From: Thunnus maccoyii
Lineage: Eukaryota > Chordata > Actinopteri > Scombriformes > Scombridae
Assembly: GCF_910596095.1 (NCBI RefSeq)
Contig: NC_056545.1
Location: 602,501 to 666,500, forward strand
Direction of reading: 5' to 3'
Length of the DNA stretch: 64,000 nucleotides
A program made the position numbers and the translations under genes. Numbering within the stretch: the first letter of the stretch is position 1; every line of letters starts with the position of its first letter. Positions 48,501 to 60,921 of the stretch are shown piece after piece. The notes beneath the pieces were generated by a model. That model was not told the origin of the DNA and ran no database searches. It worked only from the letters and a program-made list of their open reading frames with translations.

Positions 48501-49479
48501 ATGTGTGTGTGAGTGTGTATAATGTGTGTGAGTGTGTATAATGTGTGTGAGTGTGTATAATGTGTGTGTGAGTGTGTGTAATGTGTGTGTGAGTGTGTAT
48601 AATGTGTGTGAGTGTGTATAATGTGTGTGTGAGTGTGTATAATGTGTGTGTGAGTGTGTATAATGTGTGTGTGAGTGTGTAAAATGTGTGTGTGAGTGTG
48701 TATAATGTGTGTGTGAGTGTGTATAATGTGTGTGTGAGTGTGTATAATGTGTGTGAGTGTGTATAATGTGTGTGAGTGTGTATAATGTGTGTGTGAGTGT
48801 GTGTATAATGTGTGTGAGTGTGTGTATAATGTGTGTGAGTGTGTATAATGTGTGTGAGTGTGTATAATGTGTGTGTGAGTGTGTGTATAATGTGTGTGTG
48901 AGTGTGTGTATAATGTGTGTGAGTGTGTATAATGTGTGTGTGAGTGTGTATAATGTGTGTGTGAGTGTGTATAATGTGTGTGAGTGTGTATTATGTGTGT
49001 TTGAGTGTGTATAATGTGTGTGTGAGTGTGTATTATGTGTGTGTGAGTGTGTATAATGTGTGTGTGAGTGTGTATAATGTGTGTGAGTGTGTATAATGTG
49101 TGTGAGTGTGTATAATGTGTGTGTGAGTGTGTATAATGTGTGTGAGTGTGTATTATGTGTGTGTGAGTGTGTATAATGTGTGTGTGAGTGTGTATTATGT
49201 GTGTGAGTGTGTATAATGTGTGTGTGAGTGTGTATAATGTGTGTGTGAGTGTGTATAATGTGTGTGTGAGTGTGTATAATGTGTGTGTGTGAACACATAC
49301 AGTATGTCGGCTGTCTGCATATGAAGCTTTGTTGAGTTCTAGTTGATAATGAGTTTAAAACATGTTGCATTGATCAGTGCTGACAGAGTGAAGCTGTCAG
49401 TAGGTGAAGAGTGTAACAGGCAGAGTGGTTCAACTTTACCTGCTGACGCCAAGACGAGCAGAGGGATCAAACTCTTCAT
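45511..49479 (-). CDS. Trypsin-like S1A serine protease, copy 3 (261 aa, 5 exons)
   Basis: Exons (minus strand): 49479-49440, 47467-47293, 46656-46397, 46309-46143, 45654-45511. GT-AG introns; the spliced frame is 786 nt. Signal peptide and propeptide are as in copy 1; the mature start is IINGGDC. Triad: His68, Asp108 (HNHDIMLLKL), Ser217 (GDSGGS). The position aligned with trypsin 189 is Asp211 (CDSCPGDSGG), the trypsin-type residue, so this copy best fits Lys/Arg cleavage. The residue just before His is Arg (TARHC instead of TAAHC), an unusual bulky charge beside the active site. Cys220 and the SWG strand are missing as in its paralogues. Intron 4 carries a roughly 470-bp minisatellite and intron 1 a 1.8-kb TG-rich one. 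It is probably the copy closest to a working protease unless Arg67 interferes. Confidence 0.87.
45668..46132. repeat. Intron 4 minisatellite, protease copy 3
   Basis: The longest of the three intron 4 arrays (about 465 bp, 18-bp units). Unlike copy 2, its frame does not join exon 5 correctly. Confidence 0.9.
47490..49291. repeat. Intron 1 TG-rich minisatellite, protease copy 3
   Basis: Same unit family, about 1.8 kb. Confidence 0.95.
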
Positions 49480-49533
49480 CGTGGTCTTCCTCGTCGGTCC
49501 ACTTCTCCGGTGTCTGGGTCACAGTGTTGCTCG

Positions 49534-49541
49534 TTTTTAAA
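49534..49541 (-). promoter_or_regulatory. TATA-like box, protease copy 3
   Basis: TTTAAAAA at the same distance from the ATG as in copies 1 and 2. Confidence 0.45.
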
Positions 49542-49882
49542 TGTTCTTTATTATCTGTCATCTCTCATCCTGCGTGGACCAATCAGGTTCCATCACGTAC
49601 TCTGGACACATTCATGTAGATCAGCAGGTGTGCAGGACGGCAGCAACGTTTCACAGAACAATGAATTCTTCAGAGTTTAATCTCATGCAAATTTCCCCTT
49701 AAAACATCAGTCAGGTGTCAGTGTCTGCTGTGTGTCAGCTTCCTTCTTTATTTGAAGGCTTCCTACATATGGACTTCATAAGACATGCACACCTGTTGCA
49801 CATTTATAAAGCAGTTATTGTGCTTTCAGTATAACTGAGGTCAGTATTCACAAGCTGACATCAGATGTTTCATGTAGCGTGT

Positions 49883-50140
49883 GACAGTGAAATAAGACAG
49901 GAAGTGCTCCTCCTTTCTCCTTATGAGCACAGACTGTTTGATATCAATTATGAATCATCATACATGACTACAGTCATCATCATCATCATCATCATCATCC
50001 TCACACTCACTGAGATCCAGTCTGATGGCTGATGTTGAAAAGCTTCAGGCCCATAATAAGTGTTGATGATCCCTCTGCATCAGTCAACAACATTTAACTG
50101 GACACTGGTGCAGCTGCACTGGTACACCTCACAACCATGT
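49883..50140 (+). repeat. R repeat, copy 3b
   Basis: Same segment on the 5' side of protease copy 3. Confidence 0.85.
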
Positions 50141-50296
50141 GTGAGACCAGTGGAGACGTTAAAGGACACTGACTGGCAGCTTCAGAGGCTTTTACAGCAC
50201 ATTTACCTTCTTTCATGTAATCAGATGTTTGTCTGGATGCAGTGAAACATCAACACAGTTAAAGAGACAAATATCACTTTCTGTATTACAATTACA

Positions 50297-50334
50297 ATAC
50301 ACACACTCACACACTCACACACACACACACACAC
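50297..50334. repeat. (CA)n microsatellite, unit 3
   Basis: Counterpart of 10437-10590, shortest version. Confidence 0.9.
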
Positions 50335-51019
50335 AACCATCTCTGTGTCTGAGTTTGACCTGCAGAGTTAAAGCAGCCGGTTCCTCCACCATCATCACCA
50401 TCATCACCATCATCACCATCATCACCATCATCACCATCATCAACGTCATCAACTTTATGCATATGAGGGCATGTGAAGCAGGTGTGTTTTAGAGTGGGGG
50501 AGGGGCTGAGTGACAGGGAGAGACAGAGAGAGATAGAGTGAGAGATAGAGAGAGAGAGAGAGAGAGAGAACTGTATCACACAGAGGAGGACTCAGACTCA
50601 AATTATAGTTTTTCTTGAAAGTTGTGTCTGCAGTTGTCCCCCCACTCTGGTGGATCATGTAATCAACCATGGTTGAGTCTATAATATGCTTTTTCCCGCC
50701 TGTTTCAGAGTCATGGAGCTCGATGCTGCTGCAGACCAGCATGTTTATATAACTCCATGTTTGTTGGCATATGGGACAACATGAGTTTCCTCCAGGATGC
50801 TGTGGTCCATAACTGGTCCAACAATCACCCCCCCCTTCCAACTTCCTGTCCTCTCCTGGACCCTGTGAGACCACCAGCCTGCCAATGTGCAGCTGTCCTC
50901 CAGGTGATGGCAGAGGCCTCCAGTACTGTTTGTTTACAGTACAGTAACTATGTTCATGTCGTCTCCAGTTAAAGTAACTGTGTCTGATGCTCTTATGAAT
51001 ATTGACAATAAATGAATGT
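50335..51019 (+). mobile_element. S segment 5: DDE-type transposase relic
   Basis: Copy of S in unit 3. It has a roughly 36-bp insertion at about 50697-50732 (GCCTGTTTCAGAGTCATGG...) not found in the other four copies. Confidence 0.5.
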
Positions 51020-51060
51020 ATTTGTGTGAGTGAGTGATTGTGTGTGTGTGTGTGTGTGTG

Positions 51061-51559
51061 TTAATGCAGCTGGATGAGGGTGTGTGACAGGTGTTTGCAA
51101 ATCATGTTGAGCAGCTGTTCCCACGTGTCTAGAGCAGGGATCCAAAGAGTCGTTATGGAAATATTTCTTATATCTTATAAGAGCTTGTGAAGGTGTTCGG
51201 ATAGACTTTCACAGTAGAGATCTGACAAGTTGCAAATGTTCCTCAGTGAGTGCAGCATTGTTCACCTGAGCGACAGAGACAGAGAGATGCTCTTTGTCTT
51301 TGTCATAACTGAGTTTATCATTTGTTAAAAAGAAATCAAATTGTACATTTTGAATGACAGTGAAGTGTGATCCGTCTCTTCCCTGAAATCAGACGGTAAA
51401 ACACAAACAGAGAAACACGATTTAATGCTGATGTAACACTAGACTAGCAGCCCTCCTCTACCTGAGCAGCACGTGGACGTCGCTCAACTGCTGCAGCTGC
51501 AGGCCTGCGGTGTTACACACACACACTCACACACACTCACACACACACGCACACACACA

Positions 51560-51624
<65 letters not shown>

Positions 51625-52540
51625 ACACACACACACTCACACACGCACTCACGCTGCTCTATCTTTCTACATACACTTTAATAATGGCCAAAAATAATAG
51701 AATGTTTCATATCATTTCATTATAAATTTCATTTACAGACAGTAGTGCTCAGCTGTGTAAATAAATAATCTTTCTTTCTGACGGGTCTGGTTGTCAGCCA
51801 CATACACTCCTCACACAGGACGGCTTTTTATTGATTATATTGATTATTACACCAGGGGGGACGACGACTGTGGTCAGGACATTGCTCAGCCTGTCTAGTG
51901 TTGATGTCAGGAGGAGCCCTTAATCCTGACGACATGCTACATCCACATTATGCTAAGCTACGTCGACATCTATACGAGTCCTTTGACCCACAGAGTGATA
52001 ATCAGCCGGAAGCATGTTCATGTTCCTCCTGTTCTGCAGCGGTTCCCTCAGACCAGTCCGGACATGTCAGGATCAGGAGACAGACAGGGAACAGGTCTGA
52101 TGGGATTCCAGCTCTGTGTCCCGACTACAGGAGACTCGGTCCAGCGCCAGGATCAGGGGGGACTTCCCCATCGCTCTGGGGTCTCACAGGCGGCCAATGG
52201 GAAGAGAGCCTTTCTGCACATGTTAGGCCTGAATCTGTATTCAGTTTCATTTATTTTATTAAGCCACATAACAGTTTTGATTTGTATTATAGTTACATTA
52301 TAGACTGAATAACATAATTAACTGCATCTCTGTCAGTGAGTTTTGTTTTTTTTGTAAGTTAAAAAGTGTTGAGGTGAGTTATTGTGTCACAGAACAGTCA
52401 GACAGACAGACAACTTTATCTATCAGGTATTTAGTCATGTAGGTGTGTTGAAGCTGAGCTGCTGCTGTCAGCAGGCAGATCTAGAAAGTACACAAGTCTG
52501 AACTTACATACGTACTCAGTACTGAGAAACACCCTCTGTG
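51061..52540 (+). repeat. V segment 3
   Basis: Copy of V1 with (CA)n at about 51514-51652. The 136-codon frame is at 51898-52308 with Lys to Met near its start. It breaks off in a T-run at about 52543, where sequence unlike V1/V2 begins. Confidence 0.7.
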
Positions 52541-52729
52541 TTTTTTTTAAGGCAGACGAAAATAGTGAGGGCTGCTGCAAAGTCTTTATTGATTTATCCT
52601 CACCAGATATTCTGTGTAAGTTCGCTGATATCATGTAATATTGTGTTTACATGTACACAAGTATCTGACTCTTACATGGTTGTGAGGTGTACCGGTGCAG
52701 CTGCACCAGTGTCCAGTTAATGTTGTTGA
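52541..52729. other. Junction between V3 and M3 with an inverted R fragment
   Basis: Sequence absent from units 1 and 2. Its last 55 bp (52675-52729) is the reverse complement of the end of the R repeat (CATGGTTGTGAGGTGTACC... matching ...CTCACAACCATG) and abuts the first M unit. This marks a rearrangement, not simple tandem duplication. Confidence 0.75.
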
Positions 52730-54550
52730 GGGTGGGGGTCTCTGTGGTGCTCCTGGAGAGGGTGGGGGTCTCTATGGGTCTCTGTGGTTCTCCTGAAGAG
52801 GGTGGGGGTCTCTGTGGTGCTCCTGGGGAGGATGGGGGTCTCTGTGGTGCTCCTGGGGAGAGTGGGGGTCTCTGTGGTGCTGCTGGAGAGGGTGGGGGTC
52901 TCTGTGGTGCTCCTGGAGAGGGTGGGGGTCTCTGTGGTGCTCCTGGGGAGGGTGAGGGTCTCTGTAGTGCTCCTGGAGAGGGTGGGGTCTCTATGGGTGT
53001 CTGGTGTTCTTCAAGAGGGTGGGGGTCTCACTGGTGCTCCTGGGGAGAGTGGGGGTCTCTGTGGTGCTGCTGGAGAGGGTGGGGGTCTCTGTGGTGCTCC
53101 TGGAGAGGGTGGGGGTCTCTGTGGTGGTCCTGGAGAGAGTGGGGGTCTCTGTGGTGCTCCTGGGGAGGGTGAGGGTCTCTGTAGTGCTCCTGGAGAGGGT
53201 GGGGTCTCTATGGGTGTCTGGTGTTCTTCAAGAGGGTGGGGGTCTCACTGGTGCTCCTGGGGAGGGTGGGGGTCTCTGTGGTGGTCCTGGGGAGGGTGGG
53301 GTCTCTATGGGTGTCTGGTGTTCTTCAAGAGGGTGGGGGTCTCACTGGTGCTCCTGGGGAGGGTGGGGGTTTCCGTGGTGGTCCTGGAGAGAGTGGGAGT
53401 CTCTGTGGTGCTCCTGGGGAGGGTGGGGTCTCTATGGGTGTCTGGTGTTCTTCAAGAGGGTGGGGGTCTCACTGGTGCTCCTGGGGAGGGTGAAGGCCAC
53501 TGTGGTGCTACTGGAGAGGATGGGGGTCTCTGTGGTGGTCCTGGGGAGAGTGGGAGTCCCTGTGGTGCTGCTGGAGAGGATGGGGGTCTCTGTGGTGCTC
53601 CTGGGGAGAGTGGGGGTCTCTGTGGTGCTGCTGGAGAGGGTGGGCGTCTCACTGGTGCTCCTGGAGAGAGTGGGGGTCTATGTGGTGCTCCTGGGGAGGA
53701 TGGGGGTCTCTGTGGTGCTCCTGGAGAGAGTAGGGGTCTCTGTGGTGCTCCTGGAGAGAGTGGGGGTCCCTGTGGTGCTGCTGGAGAGGATGGGGGTCTC
53801 TGTGGTGCTCCTGGGGAGGATGGGGGTCTCTGTGGTGCTCCTGGAGAGAGTGGGGGTCACTGTGGTGCTCCTGGAGAGAGTGGGGGTGTCTGTGGTGCTC
53901 CTGGAGAGGATGGGGGCCTCTGTGGTGGTCCTGAGGAGGGTGGGGGTCTCTGTGGTGCTCCTGGAGAGGGTGGGGGTCTCTGTGGTGCTCCGGGGGAGGG
54001 TGGGGGTCTCTGTGGTGCTCCTGGAGAGGGTGGGGGTTTCTGTGGTGGTCCTGGAGAGAGTGGGAGTCTCTGTGGTGGTCCTGGGGAGGGTGGGGTCTCT
54101 ATGGGTGTCTGGTGTTCTTCAAGAGGGTGGGGGTCTCACTGGTGCTCCTGGGGAGGGTGAAGGCCACTGCGGTGCTCCTGGAGAGGATGGGGGTCTCTGT
54201 GGTGCTCCTGGGGAGGGTGGGGGTCTCTGTGGTGGTCCTGGGGAGAGTGGGGGTCCCTGTGGTGCTGCTGGAGAGGATGGGGGTCTCTGTGTTGCTCCTG
54301 GGGAGAGTGGGGGTCTATGTGGTGCTGCTGGAGAGGGTGGGCGTCTCTGTGGTGCTCCTGGAGAGAGTGGGGGTCTCTGTGGTGCTCCTGGAGAGAGTGG
54401 GGGTCCCTGTGGTGCTGCTGGAGAGAGTGGGGGTCTCTGTGGTGGTCCTGGAGAGAGTGGGGGTCTCTGTGGTGGTCCTGGAGAGGGTGGGGGTCTCTGT
54501 GGTGGTCCTGGAGAGGGTGGGGGTCTCTGTGGTGCTCCTGGAGAGGGTGG
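52730..54550. repeat. M3 minisatellite (30-bp unit, about 60 units)
   Basis: About 1.82 kb, the terminal array. The frame-shifting GTTCTTCAAGAGG module is dense here (about 53009, 53226, 53324, 53450, 54114). It ends in GAGAGGGTGG, then unique AT-rich sequence. Confidence 0.95.
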
Positions 54551-55283
54551 AAAGTGTTTTGAAGGAAGAAGAAAATAAATAAATATATTAAAATAAAACA
54601 AATGAAACCAAACATTTAGTTTTACTTTGAGACTGTTTTCTTCTCGTATTGACGAGTTCGTACTCAGGTTGACATCATGTTTATGTGTCTGTTCAGAAGT
54701 ATTGATCTGTTTGTATTGAATCAGCTGATGTGTTTCTAACAGCGGAGATCATAAATTCAGATTCTGTTTTAATCTCAGTGTTCAGAGAGACGGATCATCA
54801 GCCGAGTTCCAATTAAAAGCATCAAATTAACCTTTACAGAGCCGAGCAGATTAAATGTCAGCAGAAAACACCTGATTACATCAAATCCATATTATCTATC
54901 AATCTGATTACATCACAGTGTAGTCTATGTACTGTAACAGTCTCAGGTTTGATTCCTGCATCGTGCTTTTAATCAGAGGCTTAATGAGACTAACGAGGTC
55001 GTCTGACTGTGTTGCTGCAGGAGGAACAAGCTGCAGAAAGAAGATCTGCGTCGTTTCAGGGTCACAGATGTTATTAAAAACATGATGTGGTCTAAATAGA
55101 CATCGTGTCATTATCTTTAAGTACAAAAATAATCTGACATGCAGCTTTTAAGGTGCGATCACGTCAGAAAGTGGAAGCTCATCAGTCAATCAGAGCTGCA
55201 GCTAATTATTGTCATTATCAATTAATTAATTATTTTCATGATGAATCAATTAGTTATTTGGTCCATAAAATCTCAGGAAATGT

Positions 55284-55422
55284 TGGCGTCTGTAATCTAG
55301 TGCCTCCATAATGGCGTCTGTGGCGTCTGTAATCTAGTGCCTCCATAATGGCGTCTGTGGCGTCTGTAATCTAGTGCCTCCATGATGGCGTCTGTGGCGT
55401 CTGTAATCTAGTGCCTCCATAA
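55284..55422. repeat. 37-bp minisatellite, about 3.7 copies
   Basis: The unit contains GGCGTCTGTAATCTAGTGCC followed by a TCCATAATGG part. Units differ by single bases (CATAATGG versus CATGATGG). Confidence 0.9.
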
Positions 55423-55616
55423 GCTTTGTTCATCCATGTTGTTCACCAGAGACATTGGCGAGGAAAATGCTAGATAGAGATAGCTGATGAGGCGTTAGCC
55501 TTAGCTTAGCTGTTAGCTCCTCTCGTTCGCCATTTGTTGACACTCCCGACCGTCAGATAGACGTCATAGTGCTACCCGTTACTGGTGAATCGTCCGTTGA
55601 TGAGTAGAGTCGGTGT

Positions 55617-56047
55617 TAAAGTCTCACCCTCTCTGTCTCTCTGTCCTGTCTCACCCTCTCTGTCCAGTCTCACCCTCTCTGTCTCTCTGTCCTGTCTCAC
55701 CCTCTCTGTCTCTCTGTCCTGTCTCACCCTCTCTGTCCAGTCTCACCCTCTCTGTCTCTCTGTCCTGTCTCACCCTCTCTGTCCGGTCTCACCCTCTCTG
55801 TCTCTCTGTCCTGTCTCACCCTCTCTGTCCAGTCTCACCCTCTCTGTCCAGTCTCACCCTCTCTGTCCAGTCTCACCCTCTCTGTCCGGTCTCACCCTCT
55901 CTGTCTCTCTGTCCAGTCTCACCCTCTCTGTCCTGTCTCACCCTCTCTGTCCAGTCTCACCCTCTCTGTCTCTCTGTCCTGTCTCACCCTCTCTGTCCGG
56001 TCTCACCCTCTCTGTCCAGTCTCACCCTCTCTGTCTCTCTGTCCAGT
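55617..56047. repeat. CT-rich minisatellite (18- and 26-bp units)
   Basis: Units built from TCTCACCCTCTCTGTC plus CAG, CTG or CGG, some with an extra TCTCTGTC. Leu/Ser-rich open frames across it are repeat artefacts. Confidence 0.9.
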
Positions 56048-57119
56048 TACAACATAATGATAACTGGTGATGGATCTCTGTTAACTAGTCATTGAAGTTA
56101 TATTTTTACTGAAATAAATCCACATTTAGCTACAGAAGAAGAGCTGAATTAAACAGTGTTACTGTATTTTTGGACTATCGTCCGTGCTGCTTGTCTTACA
56201 CCCACCAACAAGGCCTGTTTTAAATTGTGTATTTTTGAATGTTGTTGTTGTTACGTTCAGCGTCACAGAGCTCAGATTACTGCTTGTTTTTCCATCATTT
56301 TGAAACCTAATTTTATAGACTTTTATATTTTTTAATCAGTCAGATTCGGCTGGGTGCATACTTTAATAGATGGCAACTAATCAATTAATCAACTAATTGT
56401 TGCGGCTCTACAGTCAATATCTTTGTGGCGATCACGATCCACGACAGAAGTTTAAAAACAGTTATCGTGTAAAAAGGTGCATTTAGAGTGTTAACACTTC
56501 CAATAATCAATTAAAGAAATTCCTTAAATTAGTATGAAACTGGACGTCTTGTTAGCTTTGTTGGAGTTGCTTGTAGCGTTGTTAGCTTGTTCATTAGCTT
56601 GTTGTTGCTAACGGGACATGAAACTCGTTAGCCGCGTTAGCATTAAACCAAACGACAGAGAAGCTTCAGTGAAACTGAGGAAAACGGCTGCAGAGAGTTG
56701 AGATCTAGTAGAGCTGTATAGTTTCATTTTAATGTTCTGTTTACAGAAATATTTCTGTTAGCTTTTAATTTCACTTTAAATTTGTCACAAGCAGCTGATA
56801 TCAGATCAATAGTCTGTATCAGAAGTTAATCTGCAGCTGTGATTGGATGTAATACGCTCCTCTGTCCGTCTCTTTATGGTCGTTGAAGGTTGTTTCTCTC
56901 TCTGGAAGTTTCTCTGCAGTCAGTAAACGAGCTGTAAACGTTTTGGCAGCTGATCACAGCCGTCCTATCAGCACACAGCCCTCGTTAACACCGCGCGCTA
57001 ACGAGCTACAAAAGGCCGTTTAATGTCGGAACAGAAGAGACGCCAGGAGAGATTTAACGGAAGAACACTTTCTGTTTCCTTTCAACACTCATCAAACATT
57101 TTCACCAGCAGACGACCGG

Positions 57120-57330
<211 letters not shown>

Positions 57331-57716
57331 GATACACATTATAGTGTATAAATGTGTACATTGTGTTGATGTAGTTTAATGGTTGCTTGTATTGATCCCT
57401 GCAGGGAACCAATCACAGACAACTGTAAAAGTTAATTGAATGTCTTCAGATTGTCACATAAAAGGCGTCATCGAGGACTCTGAGACATTTTTTCAGTATT
57501 TCTCAACATTTCATAGACTGAACAGATTAATCAGTTAATCTGGAGACTGATCAGCAGGTGAATTGATATAGAGGGTGATCAATAGTTGCAGCTCTGTTGG
57601 ACGGACTGTCTGGAAGTTTGGTTCGAGGAATTTATTTTTCAACCATCTGGTCTTTTTAAAGGCGAATAAAAGAAAAACAAGAGGAAACAATCTGTGTTTT
57701 TGGCTGCATATCACTC

Positions 57717-57718
<2 letters not shown>

Positions 57719-57790
<72 letters not shown>
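57719..57790. repeat. (TG)n microsatellite
   Basis: About 70 bp of uninterrupted TG, followed by TTGACTTGGCAG, which looks like a splice acceptor. Confidence 0.95.
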
Positions 57791-58414
57791 GACTTGGCAG
57801 AGCCAGAAAGCACCACAGAAGAAGAAGTTGTTGCCAAACTGCTGGCCGTGTCAGAGTCTGATTCCTGTTAGTGAATCACACCTTCACACAGAACACCTGC
57901 TGTGTGAAGTCTATGTTCTATAAACAGTATTTATATATTTACATATATGTGTAATAACATGTTAGATAAATCTATTACTGACTCAATAACTTTGTTCTGA
58001 TGGTTCTGTATAAAGAACGTTGTAATAAGGTCAGCAGGCTGATCAATACTGCTGACTATAATCAGACTGATCAATATCACTCACATCTCATTCTCATTGT
58101 AATTTGGTTTATTTCATCTTACACAAATGTTTATTTACTATAAAGTATCAGTCTGCAGGTTAAAGTGAGTTTTTATTGTGAATGTGTGAGAAATAAATCA
58201 ATCAGTCGTCAATACTTAGTGTACCAGAGGACAGACATGATGTCATTCATCTGTCAGACTGGTTAATATGACGTAATGTTCATATTGTGTTTATCTGTAA
58301 TATTTAGCGACTGAATGTTTTTCTTGCTGATAATCAGAATCTTTACAGCCAATCAGCTGTTTGATCAGGTGACAGCAGCTGTTTCCCATCATGCCCTGGG
58401 TCTGAGTCTAACCG

Positions 58415-58487
58415 GCTGATCGATCGGCCGCTGATCGATCGGCCGCTGATCGATCGGCCGCTGATCGATCGGCCGCTGATCGATCGC
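58415..58487. repeat. 15-bp palindrome-rich tandem repeat
   Basis: Unit GGCCGCTGATCGATC, four to five copies. Each unit carries the self-complementary stretches GATCGATC and CGGCCG. Confidence 0.9.
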
Positions 58488-58900
58488 TGCTTTACAGAAA
58501 TTACACAACAACAAAAAACATGATGACACATTATACACAGTATGACGTCATTCACCTTCATGCAGCTCTGACTCATCTATCAGTTTTTATTATGCTCTTT
58601 ATATTTTAACTTTTTAAAAACATAATGTTACCTTAAATACATTATTAACTTATAATATATAAATATATATTTAATTTCAGCTTGTTGCTGCTGTTTGTTA
58701 ATGTTTATATATATAAACATTACAAACATTATTATTATTATATTTTGTTTTATAAACCAGAAAATTCAATAAAACTGTTCAGATGAAAAATAATAATAAA
58801 TAAATAATACGAATGATTAAGAATAACTATTAAGTACGTTCATTCGTCACATGGTCAGTGATTGATCAGTGATTGATCAGTGACGTGGGACGCTGGCTCT

Positions 58901-58910
58901 GTCACGTGAC
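58901..58910 (+). promoter_or_regulatory. GTCACGTGAC palindrome (CLEAR/E-box type) at chm start
   Basis: A perfect 10-bp palindrome 22 bp before the chm ATG. The sequence equals the CLEAR consensus bound by TFEB/TFE3 and also fits USF. Occupancy is inference. Confidence 0.45.
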
Positions 58911-58932
58911 TGTGTGTTTCTCTGCTAACAAC

Positions 58933-60859
58933 ATGGCTGCGGAGGATCTGCCGTCTGATTTTGACGTCGTCATTCTGGGCACAGGTACAGACTCACCTGT
59001 GATGTAATGACGTGTTCAGGTGTCGGTGGGTTAGCGGGACGTGTCGGTGTTCGGTCCGGCGGCCGCCCGGTCCCGAACATCCTGGAATCCCGGTTTAAAC
59101 CGGTGTAAACCGGAGGAAGGCTGCGGTTAGCCTGGGCGTTAGCTTCAGGCTAACGGACAATGCTTTTTCAAAGACGGCGGCTAGCAGCTAACGCGCATGC
59201 TAATCTGTTAGCTGATGGGAATATGAAACATCACAGCTGCTGGTGTTGATGTTAGCAGCGGAGCTAACGGCTAACTGTTTTATGTGTTCAGTCTGATGCT
59301 AACGTTAGCTCTCTGGCTGCTAACAGGCTAATGGGAGCGGTCATGTGATATTAGTATGATGCTAACAGCTGTTTATGATAGCCTAAAGGCTAACTGATGC
59401 TAACTGCACAAAGTGTGTGTGTGATGACGTGTAGAGCTGATGAGTCGATTAATTGATTAGTCGGTAGACAGCAAATGAGTCGGCAAATATTTTGATAATT
59501 AATAATTGTTTTGGTCACGTGTTGCGGACAAATGTGGATCTGAAACTGTTGTTTTATGTATTAAATGATTTATTACTAGATATTTATTATTATAACATTC
59601 TTCTGACTGGTGTTTCAAGACGTAAACAAGTAAACAAGTAAACAGTGGCTGCAGCTTCTATGACGTCAGACATTACAGGCTGCTGAGACACCAGCTGAGA
59701 CTGAACAGACTGTTGTTATGATATAAATATAATATGAGACTCACGACGTTCAGCTGCTAAACTTGACCAACAAACTCTCTCCTCTCTCCTCGTCTCCTCT
59801 CTCCTCGTCTCTTCTCTCCTCGTCTCCTCTCTCCTTGTCTCTTCTCTCCTCGTCTCCTCGTCTCCTTGTCTCTTCACCTCCTCGTCTCCTCTCTCCTTGT
59901 CTCCTCCCTCCTCTCTCCTTGTCTCTTCTCTCCTCGTCTCCTCGTCTCCTTGTCTCTTCACCTCCTCGTCTCCTCGTCTCCTCGTCTCCTCTCTCCTCGT
60001 CTCCTCTCTCCTCGTCTCCTCGTCTCCTCTCTCCTCGTCTCTTCTCTCCTCGTCTCCTCATCTCTTCACCTCCTCGTCTCTTCTCTCCTCGTCTCCTCTC
60101 TCCTTGTCTCTTCACCTCCTCGTCTCCTCTCTCCTTGTCTCCTCCCTCCTCTCTCCTTGTCTCTTCTCTCCTCGTCTCCTCGTCTCCTTGTCTCTTCACC
60201 TCCTCGTCTCCTCTCTCCTCGTCTCCTCGTCTCCTCTCTCCTCGTCTCCTCTCTCCTCGTCTCCTCTCTCCTCGTCTCCTCGTCTCCTCTCTCCTCGTCT
60301 CCTCGTCTCCTCTCTCCTCGTCTCCTCTCTCCTCGTCTCCTCGTCTCCTCGTCTCCTCTCTCCTCGTCTCCTCGTCTCCTCGTCTCCTGGTCTCGTGGTC
60401 TCGTGGTCTCGTGGAGGTGTGAGTAGGAGGTTGGAGGCTCCTCCATGATGGTGGAGGTGATGGGAGGACTGGTTCCAGTCTGATCATGTAATTTAATAAC
60501 AAAAAGAAAAATATGTAAAAATGTCAGATTGATCTTCCAGTGTGTCATTATTGATCACTGAGAGAGTGAGAACAGATCAATCAGAGAGAAAGACAGTCAT
60601 CCTCCTCTTCTCCTTCTACTGATGATTGATGATTGATTATTGGTTATTGATTGATGATTGATGATTGATGATTGATGATTGGTTGTTGATTGATGATTGA
60701 TGATTGATTATTGGTTGTTGATTGTGTTCAGGTCTTGCTGAGTCGGTGGTAGCAGCAGCTTGTTCCAGAGTTGGACAGAGAGTTCTTCACCTCGACAGGT
60801 CGGTCCTGATACTGATGATCAATAACACTCAAATACACCACTGCACTTTATCACCTGAC

Positions 60860-60921
<62 letters not shown>

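Larger units (their letters stand above)
44310..54550. repeat. Tandem duplication unit 3 (about 10.2 kb, last copy)
   Basis: P, R, protease copy 3, R, S, V, then a 190-bp interruption (52541-52729) and a short M3. No S or P follows M3, so the array ends here and unique sequence starts at 54551. Confidence 0.85.

Noticed and set aside
55585..56095. Two overlapping Leu/Ser/Pro-rich frames
   Set aside because: Both are readings of a CT-rich minisatellite in different registers.
59750..60502. Arg/Glu-rich 250-codon frame on the minus strand
   Set aside because: Translation of the pyrimidine-rich minisatellite in chm intron 1.
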